Source: Stutzerimonas chloritidismutans AW-1
GTDB taxonomy: Bacteria > Pseudomonadota > Gammaproteobacteria > Pseudomonadales > Pseudomonadaceae
DNA: 64,000 bases
Assembly: GCF_000495915.1 (NCBI RefSeq)
Contig: NZ_AOFQ01000030.1
Coordinates: 1-64,000 of the forward strand
Direction: 5' to 3'
Every line of letters begins with the position of its first letter. The first letter of the stretch is position 1. The notes under the pieces were generated by a model. The model was not told the origin of the DNA. It saw only the letters and a list, made by a program, of their open reading frames with translations, and ran no database searches. Of the stretch, positions 18,800 through 28,154 are shown piece after piece. The translations under genes were made by a program, and so were the position numbers.

Positions 18800-19558
18800 T
18801 CAGTCACCGGTTTTGTCGAGCAACTCGCGTCGCAGTGCGCGCGGTGTGCAGCCTCGTGCGCGAACCAGTGCGGCGGTGAAGGCGCTTTGCGAGGCATAGC
18901 CCACCTGCGCGGCGATCTCGCCGATCGGCAGGCGGGGGTCGTGCAACAGCGCCTCGGCATGCTGCAAGCGGCGCTGGCGTACGTGTTCCATCGGTGTTCG
19001 GCCCGTCTCGCGAAGAAAGCGCGCGTGCAGACCTGCCACAGACAACCCGGCGATACGGGCCAGGTCGGCAACCTGAAGCGGGTGGGATAGATGCTGATCG
19101 ATGAAGGCATCGATAGCGGCGACCGGCAGCGCGTGCTGGTCATGGTGGATATGTTGTCCACTGGCCAGACTGGCGAGCAGGAGTACGGCGCCCTGTTCGG
19201 CAATCAATGGATCGTTGATCGGGCTGTGCGCCAGCCAGGCGACCAAGCGCTGCTGGCTGGCGTTCAGGCGCACGGTATCCGGCCGATCGATCAGACGCAG
19301 GCTGGGTTCGGTGTGGTGGCCCAAGCGCTGACGAACCCAGCTCTCCGACGGGAGATCGAGCACCAGGCAATGACTGCCGGTGACACTGGCACAGGCATGG
19401 TGAGTGGCGGACGGAATTACCGCGAGACTCTGCCCGCCGACGCGGCTGCCGCGCCCGGCAATCTCGAATTCCAGCAGTCCTTTCAGGCCGAACACCAGTT
19501 GCGGATGTTCGTGGCTGTGGGCAATGAGGTGATGATGGTAGTTGCGCAGCGATAGCAT
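18800..19558 (-). CDS. AraC family regulator with cupin sensor domain
   Basis: 252 residues from the ATG at 19558 (MLSLRNYHHHLIAHSH); the frame is open further upstream to 19711, but that part is the dispersed repeat. The N-terminal cupin has HSHEHPQLVFGLKG and a paired Pro-His segment. The C-terminal domain has two helix-turn-helix motifs: LQVADLARIAGLSVAGLHARF and IGEIAAQVGYASQSAFTAAL. From memory P. aeruginosa has an AraC gene at the same place beside cyaB. Ligand and targets unknown. Confidence 0.85.
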   Translation of the reverse strand: MLSLRNYHHHLIAHSHEHPQLVFGLKGLLEFEIAGRGSRVGGQSLAVIPSATHHACASVTGSHCLVLDLPSESWVRQRLGHHTEPSLRLIDRPDTVRLNASQQRLVAWLAHSPINDPLIAEQGAVLLLASLASGQHIHHDQHALPVAAIDAFIDQHLSHPLQVADLARIAGLSVAGLHARFLRETGRTPMEHVRQRRLQHAEALLHDPRLPIGEIAAQVGYASQSAFTAALVRARGCTPRALRRELLDKTGD

Positions 19559-19602
19559 CTGGCGGCTGTCCCGAAGTAGGCCCGCTGACCAGCGGTCTGT
19601 GC

Positions 19603-19710
19603 GGTGAGTTGGTTGAGGCAAGCTCGGGTGAACATGGCTCGAAGACAATGCAGCACCGTATTGGGGCCTTGGGCGCCGAAATTGACCAACTGAACTTACC
19701 GAACAGACCA
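19603..19710 (+). repeat. Dispersed intergenic repeat, copy A
   Basis: One of three related copies in this window. The left block begins GGTGAGTTGGTTGAGGCAAG and runs through GAACATGGCTC. The right block contains CCGAAATTGACCAAC followed by GAACTTACC. It lies between the AraC gene and the 3' end of cyaB, both on the minus strand. The centre is slightly diverged from the other copies. Confidence 0.75.
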
Positions 19711-19758
19711 CTTGGCCAGATTCGGTTAGTCGACGGCTGGCCGCCAGCGGTCAGAGAA

Positions 19759-21147
19759 TCAGAGGATGACCTTGTCGCGAAGTTTCTCGGCCGCTTGCTG
19801 CAGTGCCTGAATCACGCGCTCCTTGTCGAAGTTCTGCACGCCGTTGGTATCCAGGTACATGGAGAAGCCGGGGAGTTCGTGCTCGACGAAACTGCAGGTG
19901 GCGCCAAGGTCGCGGCGGAAGTCCACCACCTGGTAGATCTGCACCGGGCGGGAGAAACCCTTGACCGCGATCTGGCCCTTGTCGCGGCACATGATGACGT
20001 CCTTGATCAGCGAATAGGTTTCGTGGGAGATCAGGATCTCGCTGGCCTCGGCGGCGCTTTCAAGACGGCTGGCCAGGTTCACTTCGCGCCCGATGATGGT
20101 GTAGTCCATGCGCGTATCGGCGCCGAAGTTGCCCACCGTGCAATAACCGGTGTTGATGCCCATGCGGATTTCCATGGGTTTGGTAATGCCCTGTGCGCGC
20201 CATTGCTGGCGCAGCACCTTCATGTGTTTGCGCATGGCGATGGCCATGGAAACCGCTGCCACCGCGTCTTTCTTGGCACCCTGGCTGGAAGGGTCGCCGA
20301 AGAACACCATCACGCAGTCGCCGACGAACTTGTCGATGGCGCCACCGTACTTCAGGGCAATCTTCGACATCTCGTTTAGGTAGTTGTTGAGCAGGTCGGT
20401 AAGGGCCTCGGCCTCCAGTTCCTCGGCCAGCTCGGTGAATCCCTTGATGTCGGAGAAGAACACGGTGAGCCGCTTGCGCTGGGTTTCCAGGCGAACGCTG
20501 CGCTTGCCGGTGAAGATCGACTCCCACACCTGGGGCGAGAGGTACTTGGCGAGGTTGCGTGCCAGGCGCGCGGCTTTGGCCTGCTCCGTTTCGATCTCCT
20601 TGCGCGCCTGGGCGAGGCGCTGGCCCTGCTGGTGCACGAAGTAGGCGGTGGCGCATATGTAAAAGGTCGTGAACAGAATGCTCACCAGAGAAACCAGTGG
20701 CGGTGTGGTACCGCGGTAGCTCAGAGGCACCACGAGAGATGCCACGCCGACCCCGACACCCACGCAGATCAGCGAGATGGCGAGGTTGCGCAGGCTGCCG
20801 CTCACCAGCGCGCTGAAGCTGAGTGTCAGCAGAAACATCAGGCTGGGCACGATCGAAAAACCGAGCAGCAATATGCCGGCACCGGCGTTCAAGGCATCCA
20901 GGCAGAGCAGAACCTGCGCCGTACGCTCGGGGTTATCGCGCTTGAAGCGATAGCTCAGGTGATAGGCCAGGTGCGGATAGAGCAGTGTATACGGCACCAT
21001 CCACAGCAGGTCCATCGAGAAATACTGGGTGTAGGTACCGGCTGCCAGCGTTGCGGCGCAGATCAGGTAGGCGAGCACGCGGGAGTAGTACTCGCGCAAC
21101 GGGCGAGTGGCGAGGCCATTGCGGCGCTCAACCGTAGTGGAAGTCAT
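19759..21147 (-). CDS. cyaB: Class III adenylate cyclase with MASE2 membrane domain (CyaB-like)
   Basis: 462 residues, close to P. aeruginosa CyaB. The N-terminal MASE2 sensor (about 25-180) is a bundle of hydrophobic helices starting at YLICAATLAAGTY. A short coiled linker leads to the class III cyclase domain (about 225-410), with metal site FFSDIKGFTELAE, purine-selecting region GGAIDKFVGDCVMVFFGD and MGINTGYCTVGNFG. It makes cAMP at the inner membrane, which activates Vfr-type regulators in Pseudomonas. The next gene on this strand is the AraC regulator. Confidence 0.92.
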   Translation of the reverse strand: MTSTTVERRNGLATRPLREYYSRVLAYLICAATLAAGTYTQYFSMDLLWMVPYTLLYPHLAYHLSYRFKRDNPERTAQVLLCLDALNAGAGILLLGFSIVPSLMFLLTLSFSALVSGSLRNLAISLICVGVGVGVASLVVPLSYRGTTPPLVSLVSILFTTFYICATAYFVHQQGQRLAQARKEIETEQAKAARLARNLAKYLSPQVWESIFTGKRSVRLETQRKRLTVFFSDIKGFTELAEELEAEALTDLLNNYLNEMSKIALKYGGAIDKFVGDCVMVFFGDPSSQGAKKDAVAAVSMAIAMRKHMKVLRQQWRAQGITKPMEIRMGINTGYCTVGNFGADTRMDYTIIGREVNLASRLESAAEASEILISHETYSLIKDVIMCRDKGQIAVKGFSRPVQIYQVVDFRRDLGATCSFVEHELPGFSMYLDTNGVQNFDKERVIQALQQAAEKLRDKVIL

Positions 21148-21403
21148 GTGTGCGTACGATCCCTGGTAGTTTTTTCGACGCCGTTCTCTCGCGCCTTGCA
21201 GACTGACGCCAGGCTCGATCGTCGGGTCACCCTGCGAAGGCGACAGCTTTCGAGCTCATCAGCGACAGTCTCGCGATCACGGGGCCAGCTCGGCGATGGC
21301 CGGCCCCGCGAAAGCCGTCAGATCATAACCAAGCAACGCCGCATCGCCAAACCAGAGGATGAAAACAATGATGGCACCGGTCGGATAGCCGCGGTCATCA
21401 GGC
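21148..21403. other. Gap between the DUF962 gene and cyaB (minus-strand direction)
   Basis: 256 bp without a recognised gene. An imperfect GC hairpin around 21277-21311 (ggggcc ... ggcccc, with one mismatch) could end the DUF962 transcript. The part next to cyaB holds a short T-tract on the plus strand (about 21168-21173), but no convincing promoter pair could be assigned. Confidence 0.4.
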
Positions 21404-21721
21404 TCAGAAGCGAATCCGGCCCGTCAGCATGTCCTTGAACATCACCCAATCGCCGAGAAAGCTGTAGAGCGGATACTGGAATGTCGCCGGCCGGTTCTTC
21501 TCGAAGATGAAGTGGCCGACCCAAGCGAAGCCATAACCGGCCACCGGCATCGCCAGCAACCAGAGCCACTGCTGAGTAAAGAGTGCGTAGCCAAGTATGC
21601 CCAACACCAGCAGGCTACCGACGAAGTGCAGGCGACGGCAGGTGGGGTTGCTGTGCTCCGCGAGATAGAACGGATAGAAATCGGCAAAGCGGCTGAAGCG
21701 TTCGGCGGTTTGCGTACTCAT
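21404..21721 (-). CDS. DUF962 / Mpo1-like membrane protein
   Basis: 105 residues from the ATG at 21721, with AGGAGG upstream; the frame extends nine codons further without support. Motifs are FADFYPFYLAEHSNPTCRRLHFVG, then two hydrophobic helices and VGHFIFEKNRPATFQYPLYS. The His pattern (EHSNPxxRRLHFxG and GHFxxEKNRP) matches the Mpo1/YGL010w family; the yeast member is an iron-dependent dioxygenase in 2-hydroxy-fatty-acid oxidation. A bacterial role is not established. Confidence 0.8.
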   Translation of the reverse strand: MSTQTAERFSRFADFYPFYLAEHSNPTCRRLHFVGSLLVLGILGYALFTQQWLWLLAMPVAGYGFAWVGHFIFEKNRPATFQYPLYSFLGDWVMFKDMLTGRIRF

Positions 21722-21829
21722 GGCGTACCTCCTGTTATTGTCGCGCACAGACTAGTCATCGCTAACCTTGCGTGTCAGTGACAATCAGGGCCAGTTTAGT
21801 AGCCTTGGGCGCAGCTGCCCCACCTATCG

Positions 21830-21840
21830 AAGAACAAGAA
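21830..21840 (+). promoter_or_regulatory. Hfq/Crc-type motif over the RBS region of the AraC gene
   Basis: AAGAACAAGAA is a perfect AAnAAnAAnAA repeat ending 6 nt before the ATG at 21847, so it replaces the usual Shine-Dalgarno region. In Pseudomonas such A-rich triplet motifs are bound by Hfq with Crc to block translation during carbon catabolite repression. That this gene is a target is inferred from position and motif only. Confidence 0.55.
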
Positions 21841-21846
21841 AACCCC

Positions 21847-22860
21847 ATGACCGAACGCACCACTTCCTCGAGCTGGGCGCTGAGTATCGTCCAGGCCCTG
21901 GAATCCGCCGGGATCGATTGCCGCCAGTTGTTCATTGAGCTGCATCTGGACTATGCCGCCTTGAACGATCCTGACGCGCGCTTTGCCCAGGACGACATGA
22001 CGCGCCTGTGGCAAAGCGCTGTGGTGGTTTCCGGTGACCCCGCGATTGGCCTGAATATGGCGCGCCAGGCGCGGCCGGCTGCACTGAACGTGGTCGGTTA
22101 TGCACTGATGTCCAGCCGCAATCTCAAGGAAGGCTTCGCCAGATTGGTGCGCTACCAGCGGATCATCGCCGAGGGTGCCGATCTGGATTTCCAGCCCTGC
22201 GCACAGGGCTATCGGTTGAGTCTGACGATAATCGGCGACCGCTTGCCGCCAGCTAGGCAAAGTGCCGAAGGCTCCCTGGCAGGTTGCCTGACATTCTGCC
22301 GCTGGCTCACCGGAACGCCGTTGCTGCCGCTGGAAGTCAGCTTTCAGGGCCAACCGCCGGATGATCTTGTGCCCTATCGGCAGCTGTTCCAGGCGCCTTT
22401 GCGCTTCGACGCGCCTCGCTACGCGTTGCTGTTTCGCGAAGAGGATGTGGAAATGCCTTTGCCGACGGCCAACGAAGCGCTGGCGCAATTGCATGATCGT
22501 TTCGCCGGTGAGTACCTCTCGCGCTTCTCCGACAGCAAAGTTATGCATCGCGCGCGGCAGATACTCTGTCGATTGCTGCCGCAGGGCGAGCCCAGGCGCG
22601 AAGTCGTGGCGCAGGCGCTTTGCCTGTCGGAGCGCACCCTGCAACGGCGTTTGCAGGAGGAGGGCAACAGCTTCCAGCAATTGCTCGACGATACGCGTCG
22701 CGATCTGGCGGTGCAGCACCTGGCCCAGCCGGACCTGGCGCCGCTGGAAATCGCCTATCTGCTTGGCTTCGCCGATCCGAGCAATTTCTACCGGGCGTTC
22801 AAGCGCTGGTTCGGCGTCACGCCCGGCGAATACCGTCTGGCCGCGCGCTCACGCCAGTAG
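21847..22860 (+). CDS. AraC family regulator with arabinose-binding-type (PF12625-like) N-terminus
   Basis: 337 residues from the ATG at 21847. The N-terminal domain (about 10-200) follows the OruR/ArgR-like layout: ARFAQDDMTRLWQSAV, then GLNMARQARPAALNVVGYAL. The C-terminal HTH pair is REVVAQALCLSERTLQRRLQEEG and APLEIAYLLGFADPSNFYRAFKRW, with GVTPGEYR at the end. Members control use of amino acids, lipids or aromatic compounds. The adjacent A-rich motif suggests catabolite control. No obvious target operon is attached. Confidence 0.87.
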   Translation: MTERTTSSSWALSIVQALESAGIDCRQLFIELHLDYAALNDPDARFAQDDMTRLWQSAVVVSGDPAIGLNMARQARPAALNVVGYALMSSRNLKEGFARLVRYQRIIAEGADLDFQPCAQGYRLSLTIIGDRLPPARQSAEGSLAGCLTFCRWLTGTPLLPLEVSFQGQPPDDLVPYRQLFQAPLRFDAPRYALLFREEDVEMPLPTANEALAQLHDRFAGEYLSRFSDSKVMHRARQILCRLLPQGEPRREVVAQALCLSERTLQRRLQEEGNSFQQLLDDTRRDLAVQHLAQPDLAPLEIAYLLGFADPSNFYRAFKRWFGVTPGEYRLAARSRQ

Positions 22861-22939
22861 GAACCTGTGAAAGCCCACATAGCCTTAGCTAGAGAAGATC
22901 GGTTACTTATATGCGCCTTTCCATGATGGAGTGACCCAA

Positions 22940-23872
22940 TTGGCCACCAGCCTGCTCGCGTTAATAGACGATATTGCGACCGTACTCGACGACGTCTCGC
23001 TCATGACCAAGGTGGCGGCCAAGAAGACCGCTGGCGTACTGGGCGACGATCTGGCACTCAATGCGCAGCAGGTGACCGGGGTGAATGCCGACCGGGAACT
23101 GCCTGTGGTGTGGGCAGTGGCCAAGGGCTCGTTTCGCAACAAGGCGATCCTGGTCCCCGCTGCGCTGCTGATCAGTGCCTTTCTGCCCTGGGCAATCACA
23201 CCGCTGTTGATGCTCGGCGGCGCGTTTCTCTGTTACGAGGGGTTCGAGAAGCTGGCACACCGCTTCCTTCATAGCGATGACAGCGATCACGCGGAGACGG
23301 TGAAGGCGCTCGCCGACCCGTCCGTGGACATGGTGGCGTTCGAGAAGAAAAAGATCAGCGGCGCGGTGCGTACCGACTTCATCCTCTCCGCCGAAATCAT
23401 CGCCATCACCCTCGGCACGGTCGCGGCCGCGTCGTTCAGTCAGCAGGTCATGGTTCTAGTGGGCATCGCCATCCTGATGACGATAGGCGTCTACGGGCTG
23501 GTAGCCGCCATCGTCAAGCTCGACGATCTTGGTCTGGCCCTGAGCAAGCGGGCCAGCGGTGTGGCCAGCGCCATCGGGCGAGGCATTCTGAGCGTCGCGC
23601 CGTGGCTGATGAAGTCGCTGTCGGTCATTGGCACCGCGGCGATGTTCATGGTGGGTGGCGGCATCCTCACCCACGGTATTCGCGCCGTGCATCATTTCAT
23701 CGAGAACAGCGCCCACGAAGCGCTCGGGCTGCCCTATATCGGGGCGGTACTCGGCGGCTTGTTGCCGACGCTGCTCGATGCCGCATTCGGCATCGTCGCC
23801 GGCGGCGTGGTATTGGCGCTGGTTACGCTTGGCGGCCGGCTGTTCAAACGCGGCTCCGGCGCCGCGGCCTGA
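22940..23872 (+). CDS. yedI: DUF808 (YedI) family membrane protein
   Basis: 310 residues from a TTG at 22940 ([18 protein letters not shown]), picked because GGAG at 22928-22931 is 8 nt upstream and the family begins at this point; a GTG at 22931 in frame would overlap that site. Signature [24 protein letters not shown] near residues 22-45. Several hydrophobic helices follow, with Gly-rich ends. Function unknown in the family. It ends 1 bp before the convergent trkH gene. Confidence 0.87.
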   Translation: MATSLLALIDDIATVLDDVSLMTKVAAKKTAGVLGDDLALNAQQVTGVNADRELPVVWAVAKGSFRNKAILVPAALLISAFLPWAITPLLMLGGAFLCYEGFEKLAHRFLHSDDSDHAETVKALADPSVDMVAFEKKKISGAVRTDFILSAEIIAITLGTVAAASFSQQVMVLVGIAILMTIGVYGLVAAIVKLDDLGLALSKRASGVASAIGRGILSVAPWLMKSLSVIGTAAMFMVGGGILTHGIRAVHHFIENSAHEALGLPYIGAVLGGLLPTLLDAAFGIVAGGVVLALVTLGGRLFKRGSGAAA

Positions 23873-23873
23873 G

Positions 23874-25325
23874 TCAGTGGCGCCAGAAGGCCGGGGTCAG
23901 CAGCACCAGCACCGTGATGATCTCCAGGCGTCCCAGTAGCATGCCGATCGACAGCAGCCATTTTGCCGTGTCGGGCAGTGTGGAAAAGTTGCCGGCTGGC
24001 CCGATGATCTCGCCTAGCCCCGGGCCGACGTTGCAGACCGCGGTCGCCGCGCCCGTGAGCGCGGTGATCGGGTCAAGGCCCAGCAGCGCCAGGCACAGCG
24101 CCAGCACGCCGATGGTCATGGTGATGAAGAAGGAAAAGGTCAGGATCGAGCGAACGATTTCTTCGTCCAGATTGTGCCCGTTGTACTGCTGGCGGATTAC
24201 CGCACGGGGGTGAATCAGCTGCTTGAAGTTGGCGCGTAGCAGCGAGTAGGCCACCTGGAATCGGAACATCTTCAACCCGCCTGACGTCGAGCCCGAGCAG
24301 CCGCCGACGAAGGTCAGGTAGAAGAATGCCATGACGGCGAAACCGCCCCACTGGGTGTAGTCATCCACCGCGAAACCGGTCGTAGTAACCACGGAAACCA
24401 CGCTGAAGGTCACGATGCGCAGTGCATCCAGCGCCGGAATGTCATTGTTCAGCCAATACCAGCCGCTGAACAGCACGCTGGTGATGGTGAGCATCAGGAC
24501 GAAGCCTCGCACCTGCTGATCCCTGAGCAGCGCCGTGCGGTGGCCTCGCAAGGTCATCACGTAGAGGGTGAACGGCAGGCTGCCGACGATCATGAAAAAG
24601 ACCGCTACCCAGTGCGCGGACGGTCCGAACTTGCCCATCGATGCATCGGAGGTGGAAAAGCCGCCAGTGGCGACGGTCGACATCGCATGGTTGATGGCGT
24701 CGAACATGCTCATGCCGGTCAACAGGAAGGCCAGAAACGCGGCGACGGTAAACGTCACGTAGATGACCAGCAGGTACTGCCCGGCCACGTGCGAGCGCGG
24801 CATCACTTTCTCCGACCAGTCCGAGGACTCGGTCTGGAACAGCCGCATGCCACCGACTCGCAGCAGGGGCAGAATCGCGATCGCCATGCCGATGAAGCCG
24901 ATGCCGCCCAGCCAGTGCAGCAGCGAGCGCCACATCAGCAGCCCGGGCGATGCGCTATCCAGTCCCGAGAGCACGGTGGCGCCAGTGGTGGTGATACCGG
25001 ACATGGTTTCGAAGAAGGCGTCCGAATAGCTGATGTGCTGGATCAGCATCAGCGGCAAGGCGGCGAAACAGCAGACCACCACCCAGCTGATTGTGGTCAG
25101 GAAGTACATGTCTCGCGGCCGCAGGTTGGTGTTGGCCGGTCTACCCGGTGCGACAAGGGCGAAGCCGCAGGAAAAGGTGATCAGGCTGCCCCAGATGAAT
25201 GCCTGCAGGTCATCGGTGCGTTCGAATGCCAGTAGGGTCAGCATCGGAATGATCATGCTGACGGCCAGGGTGATCAGGAAAATGCCGAGAATGAAACCGA
25301 TGATGCGTAAGGTCGGCAGGGCCAT
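23874..25325 (-). CDS. trkH: Trk potassium uptake system membrane subunit TrkH
   Basis: 483 residues from the ATG at 25325, the usual TrkH length. The pore subunit of K+ uptake in the inner membrane, gated by TrkA, which is not in this window. Four pore-loop repeats are visible, for example FFETMSGITTTGATVL, AMSTVATGGFSTSD, SVVSVVTTTGFAVDDY and GAATAVCNVGPGLG, carrying the selectivity-filter Gly residues. LLHWLGGIGFIGMAI is also typical. The frame extends upstream to 25520 without family likeness. Divergent from the YkgJ-type gene. Confidence 0.93.
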   Translation of the reverse strand: MALPTLRIIGFILGIFLITLAVSMIIPMLTLLAFERTDDLQAFIWGSLITFSCGFALVAPGRPANTNLRPRDMYFLTTISWVVVCCFAALPLMLIQHISYSDAFFETMSGITTTGATVLSGLDSASPGLLMWRSLLHWLGGIGFIGMAIAILPLLRVGGMRLFQTESSDWSEKVMPRSHVAGQYLLVIYVTFTVAAFLAFLLTGMSMFDAINHAMSTVATGGFSTSDASMGKFGPSAHWVAVFFMIVGSLPFTLYVMTLRGHRTALLRDQQVRGFVLMLTITSVLFSGWYWLNNDIPALDALRIVTFSVVSVVTTTGFAVDDYTQWGGFAVMAFFYLTFVGGCSGSTSGGLKMFRFQVAYSLLRANFKQLIHPRAVIRQQYNGHNLDEEIVRSILTFSFFITMTIGVLALCLALLGLDPITALTGAATAVCNVGPGLGEIIGPAGNFSTLPDTAKWLLSIGMLLGRLEIITVLVLLTPAFWRH

Positions 25326-25513
25326 GTAGAGGGTGCTCGGCACGGTGAAAGAGGGCGGACATTCTACTCGCGTCGCTCCGCCAGTAAACCGCCCGACGGC
25401 TGGTAGAAAAATGTTTTCTCGGCAGCCGTGGAGCCTCTTCCCAAGCGCAGCGCCATGAATAGAATACCCGCCCGGGCGCCGGCCCATTTCCGGTCTCTGG
25501 GTGTTCACCTTCC

Positions 25514-25885
25514 ATGTCAATCGACAATCCCTGCCTCACGTGCGGCGCCTGCTGCGCGTACTTTCGTGTGTCCTTCTATTTTGGTGAATGCGTTTCTGCC
25601 GGCGGTGCGGTGCCGGACCAGCTGACGGTTCAGGTTTCGCCGTTTCATGTGGCCATGCTCGGGACCGAGAGCAAGCCTGCGCGCTGCGTCGGACTGCTGG
25701 GCGATGTCGGTTGCGGCGTGCGCTGCAGCATGTACGAGCAGCGTTCGAGCACCTGCCGCGAATTCGAGGCGTCCTGGGAGAACGGCGAGCACAATGCGCA
25801 TTGCGACGCGGCGCGGGCGGCACACGGCCTGCCACCGCTGGTGCCGCCGCTGCAGCCGCAGCTCTCGCCGGATCGGGTGGCTTGA
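25514..25885 (+). CDS. YkgJ family cysteine-cluster protein
   Basis: 123 residues. N-terminal cluster NPCLTCGACCAYFRVSFY, then a middle CVGLLG...GCGVRCSMYEQRSSTCREFE. This Cys spacing is typical of the CxxCxxCC...C YkgJ/Fli-B-like family, thought to bind zinc or an Fe-S cluster. A C-terminal Pro-rich tail ends the protein. Function unknown. It is followed within 6 bp by copy B of the dispersed repeat. Confidence 0.85.
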   Translation: MSIDNPCLTCGACCAYFRVSFYFGECVSAGGAVPDQLTVQVSPFHVAMLGTESKPARCVGLLGDVGCGVRCSMYEQRSSTCREFEASWENGEHNAHCDAARAAHGLPPLVPPLQPQLSPDRVA

Positions 25886-25890
25886 CCTGG

Positions 25891-26038
25891 TGGGCTGTTT
25901 GGTAAGTTCGGTTGGTCAATTTCGGATGACCATAGCCCCGATACTGTGTTGCTGCTCCTTGCCATAAGCCCGCCATGACTCGTCGCAGCGCCTTGTCTCG
26001 GATTCATGTTCGTCCGAACTTGCCTCAACCAACTCACT
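25891..26038 (-). repeat. Dispersed intergenic repeat, copy B
   Basis: In minus orientation relative to copies A and C. Both conserved blocks are present: the reverse complement begins AGTGAGTTGGTTGAGGCAAG and ends with CCGAAATTGACCAAC plus GAACTTACC. About 40 extra bases separate the blocks. It lies directly after the YkgJ-type gene. A 14-bp GC palindrome (26052-26065) follows just outside it. Confidence 0.75.
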
Positions 26039-26148
26039 GCACGGGCCACCAGCGCCGGCCGGCGCGTTGTTTGCGCTGTCGGCCGGCCATCACTCGCGGT
26101 ACGTCGCCAACACCCTCTAGAATGTCCGACCCTTTCAGGAGGTAATGG

Positions 26149-26712
26149 ATGGACGCTCTGGACCTGTTGCTCAACCGTGTATCTGTCACTCGCCTATGCG
26201 AGCCGGCACCCGATGCCGATCAACTCGATCTGCTTTTTCGTGCAGCCTTGCGTGCGCCGGATCACGGACAGTTGCACCCCTGGCGCTTCCTGACCGTCGA
26301 GGGCGATGCGCGCGGCAAGCTCGGTGAGCTGTTTGCCGACGCTCTGCAGGCCCGGCAGACCGATGCCTCGGACGAAGCGCTGCAGAAGGCGCGCAACATG
26401 CCGCTGCGTGCGCCGATGTTGATCGTGGTGATCGCCAGTCCGAAGGCGCACCCGAAAGTCCCGGAAGGCGAACAGGTGCTGGCTGCCGGCTGCGCGGCGC
26501 ATGGTCTGCTGTTGGCCGCCCATGCTCAGGGGATTGGCGCGGTGTGGCGCACCGGTGAGTTCGCCTATGACCCGCATGTAATGAAGGGGCTGGGCCTGGC
26601 CGAGCAGGAACGTCTGCTGGGCTTCCTGTACCTGGGCACGCCGGAGGGCCGCATCCGTAGCGCTCCGGTGCTCGAGCCCGAGGCTTTCGTCAGCGCCTGG
26701 AACGGTCAGTGA
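26149..26712 (+). CDS. Nitroreductase family protein (YdjA-like)
   Basis: 187 residues with a strong AGGAGG upstream. FMN-binding nitroreductase fold: the N-terminal RVSVTRLCEPAPDADQLDLLF and RAPDHGQLHPWRF match the RxSxR-like and phosphate/flavin-contact regions of YdjA, with GCAAHGLLLAAHAQGIGAVWRTG and LGFLYLGTPE towards the end. Reduces nitro or quinone-like substrates with NAD(P)H; the physiological substrate is unknown. Its 3' end overlaps the convergent histidine kinase gene by 7 bp. Confidence 0.87.
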   Translation: MDALDLLLNRVSVTRLCEPAPDADQLDLLFRAALRAPDHGQLHPWRFLTVEGDARGKLGELFADALQARQTDASDEALQKARNMPLRAPMLIVVIASPKAHPKVPEGEQVLAAGCAAHGLLLAAHAQGIGAVWRTGEFAYDPHVMKGLGLAEQERLLGFLYLGTPEGRIRSAPVLEPEAFVSAWNGQ

Positions 26713-28064
26713 TGGGCCTGAATTTCTGACACCGTGCTTGCTGCGTTTGCCAACGGCAGACGCAGGCTCGCGATAAAGCCGCCATCGGGGTGGTTAGCCA
26801 GCTGCAGCTGCCCACCGTGGCGCTCGGCCGCACGGCGGGCGATGGCCAATCCGAGGCCATGCCCGGCTGCCGTTTGTCCTGGCGCTCGGAAGAAGGGTTG
26901 GCTCAGTTGCGGCAGGGGTTCGTCGGCGACTCCTGGCCCGTGGTCGCGCACACTCAGTACCAGCTCGTCACCGTCGCGCTGCGCGCGCAGCTCCACGGGC
27001 ACGCCCTCGGGGTTGAAGCGCAGGGCGTTGCGCAACAGATTGTCCAGCGCACGTTCGAGCATTTCCGTCCAACCAGTGAATGCCAGGCCTGGCTCGACCC
27101 GGCTGTCGATACGCTGAGCGGGCGCGACGATCCGGGCGTTGTCCTCCAGTTGTTCGAACATCGCTGGCAGGTCGACGGCCGTTGTCGTGCCGGGTTCCGC
27201 ATCCAGGCGCGAGAGTTCGAGAATCTCGCTGATCAACGCTTCCAGCCGATCGCATTCCTTGGCCAGTCGCGGCCAGATCACTTCGCGTTCGCTCGGGCTG
27301 GCGCGCTCGGCCAGTGCCTGGGCAATGCGCAGGCGCGCCAGCGGTGAGCGCAGTTCATGGGATACGTCGCGCAATAACTGGCGTTGACTGCCGATCAGCG
27401 CCTGCAGCCGTGCGCCCATGCGGTTGAAATCGCTCGCCAGCACGCCGAGTTCGTCGCGCCGTGTTGCCAGGCGGGCAAGGGACTGCTGCTGATAGCTGGT
27501 CTGTCCCAGATCGTGCACGGCACGGCGCAGGCGATCCAATGGGCGGGTGATGGACAGCGTCAGCAGCAGGCTGAAGCCGGTGAGCACCACCAGCGCGATG
27601 CCCAGCGCGCTGAGCGGCCAGGCCAGGCTGCCGCGATGCCAGGCCTGCAGTTCGGGATAGGGAATGCGGTAGATGAACAGGTAGGTTTCACCGCTGGTCG
27701 GGCTCGTGTAATCGGCGGTGAGGCGTCGCCAGGGCAGTGGGCGCTCGCGATCCTGATGGCGCGCTTCGAAGGCGGCGGCGCGGGCAGGGAAGGTGCCGCG
27801 GATGATTGGCTGGCCGTTTTCCGCCAGCACCTGTACATCGACCCGTGCACGATGGCGATGCTGTTCCAGCAGGCGCTGTGCAGCCAGCGGGCCCTGGCGC
27901 TCGTAGACCTCGGTCCAGGTTTCGGCGAGACCTTGCAGCGCCGGGTGGCGGCCGAGAATCCAGGCGTCCTGGTTCAGCGCATGGCCGAGCAGCATGGCCA
28001 GGCCGGCAACCAGTGCAATGGCCAGCCAGAAGGTTGCGAGTATGCGCCAGAACAGTGATCGCAC
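26706..28064 (-). CDS. cpxA: Sensor histidine kinase, CpxA-like
   Basis: 452 residues from a GTG at 28064, preceded by GGAGAG at 5-nt spacing; a TTG six codons upstream lacks a good site. TM1 near residues 5-25, a periplasmic sensor of about 120 residues, TM2 (SALGIALVVLTGFSLLLTLSI), HAMP, the H-box RDVSHELRSPLARLR and the ATP-binding N/G boxes (LLRNALRFN, DHGPGV, GHGLGLAIARR). It responds to envelope stress by analogy with Cpx. Its regulator is encoded upstream on the same strand, with the Spy-like gene in between. Confidence 0.88.
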   Translation of the reverse strand: MRSLFWRILATFWLAIALVAGLAMLLGHALNQDAWILGRHPALQGLAETWTEVYERQGPLAAQRLLEQHRHRARVDVQVLAENGQPIIRGTFPARAAAFEARHQDRERPLPWRRLTADYTSPTSGETYLFIYRIPYPELQAWHRGSLAWPLSALGIALVVLTGFSLLLTLSITRPLDRLRRAVHDLGQTSYQQQSLARLATRRDELGVLASDFNRMGARLQALIGSQRQLLRDVSHELRSPLARLRIAQALAERASPSEREVIWPRLAKECDRLEALISEILELSRLDAEPGTTTAVDLPAMFEQLEDNARIVAPAQRIDSRVEPGLAFTGWTEMLERALDNLLRNALRFNPEGVPVELRAQRDGDELVLSVRDHGPGVADEPLPQLSQPFFRAPGQTAAGHGLGLAIARRAAERHGGQLQLANHPDGGFIASLRLPLANAASTVSEIQAHH

Positions 28065-28154
28065 TGGGTCTCTCCACGGCAAAGCCCGGCAGCTCCCACC
28101 GGCGTTCTGAACGCTTGGCGGAGGCTGCCGGGCAGGTTTCAGGAAGGGCGCAGA

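Noticed and set aside
19559-19711. N-terminal extension of the AraC gene
   Set aside because: The extra residues are encoded by the dispersed repeat and the cupin domain begins at the ATG at 19558.
26052-26065. GC palindrome gcgccggccggcgc as an operator
   Set aside because: Fully self-complementary GC stretches are frequent in this composition and no regulator is linked to it.
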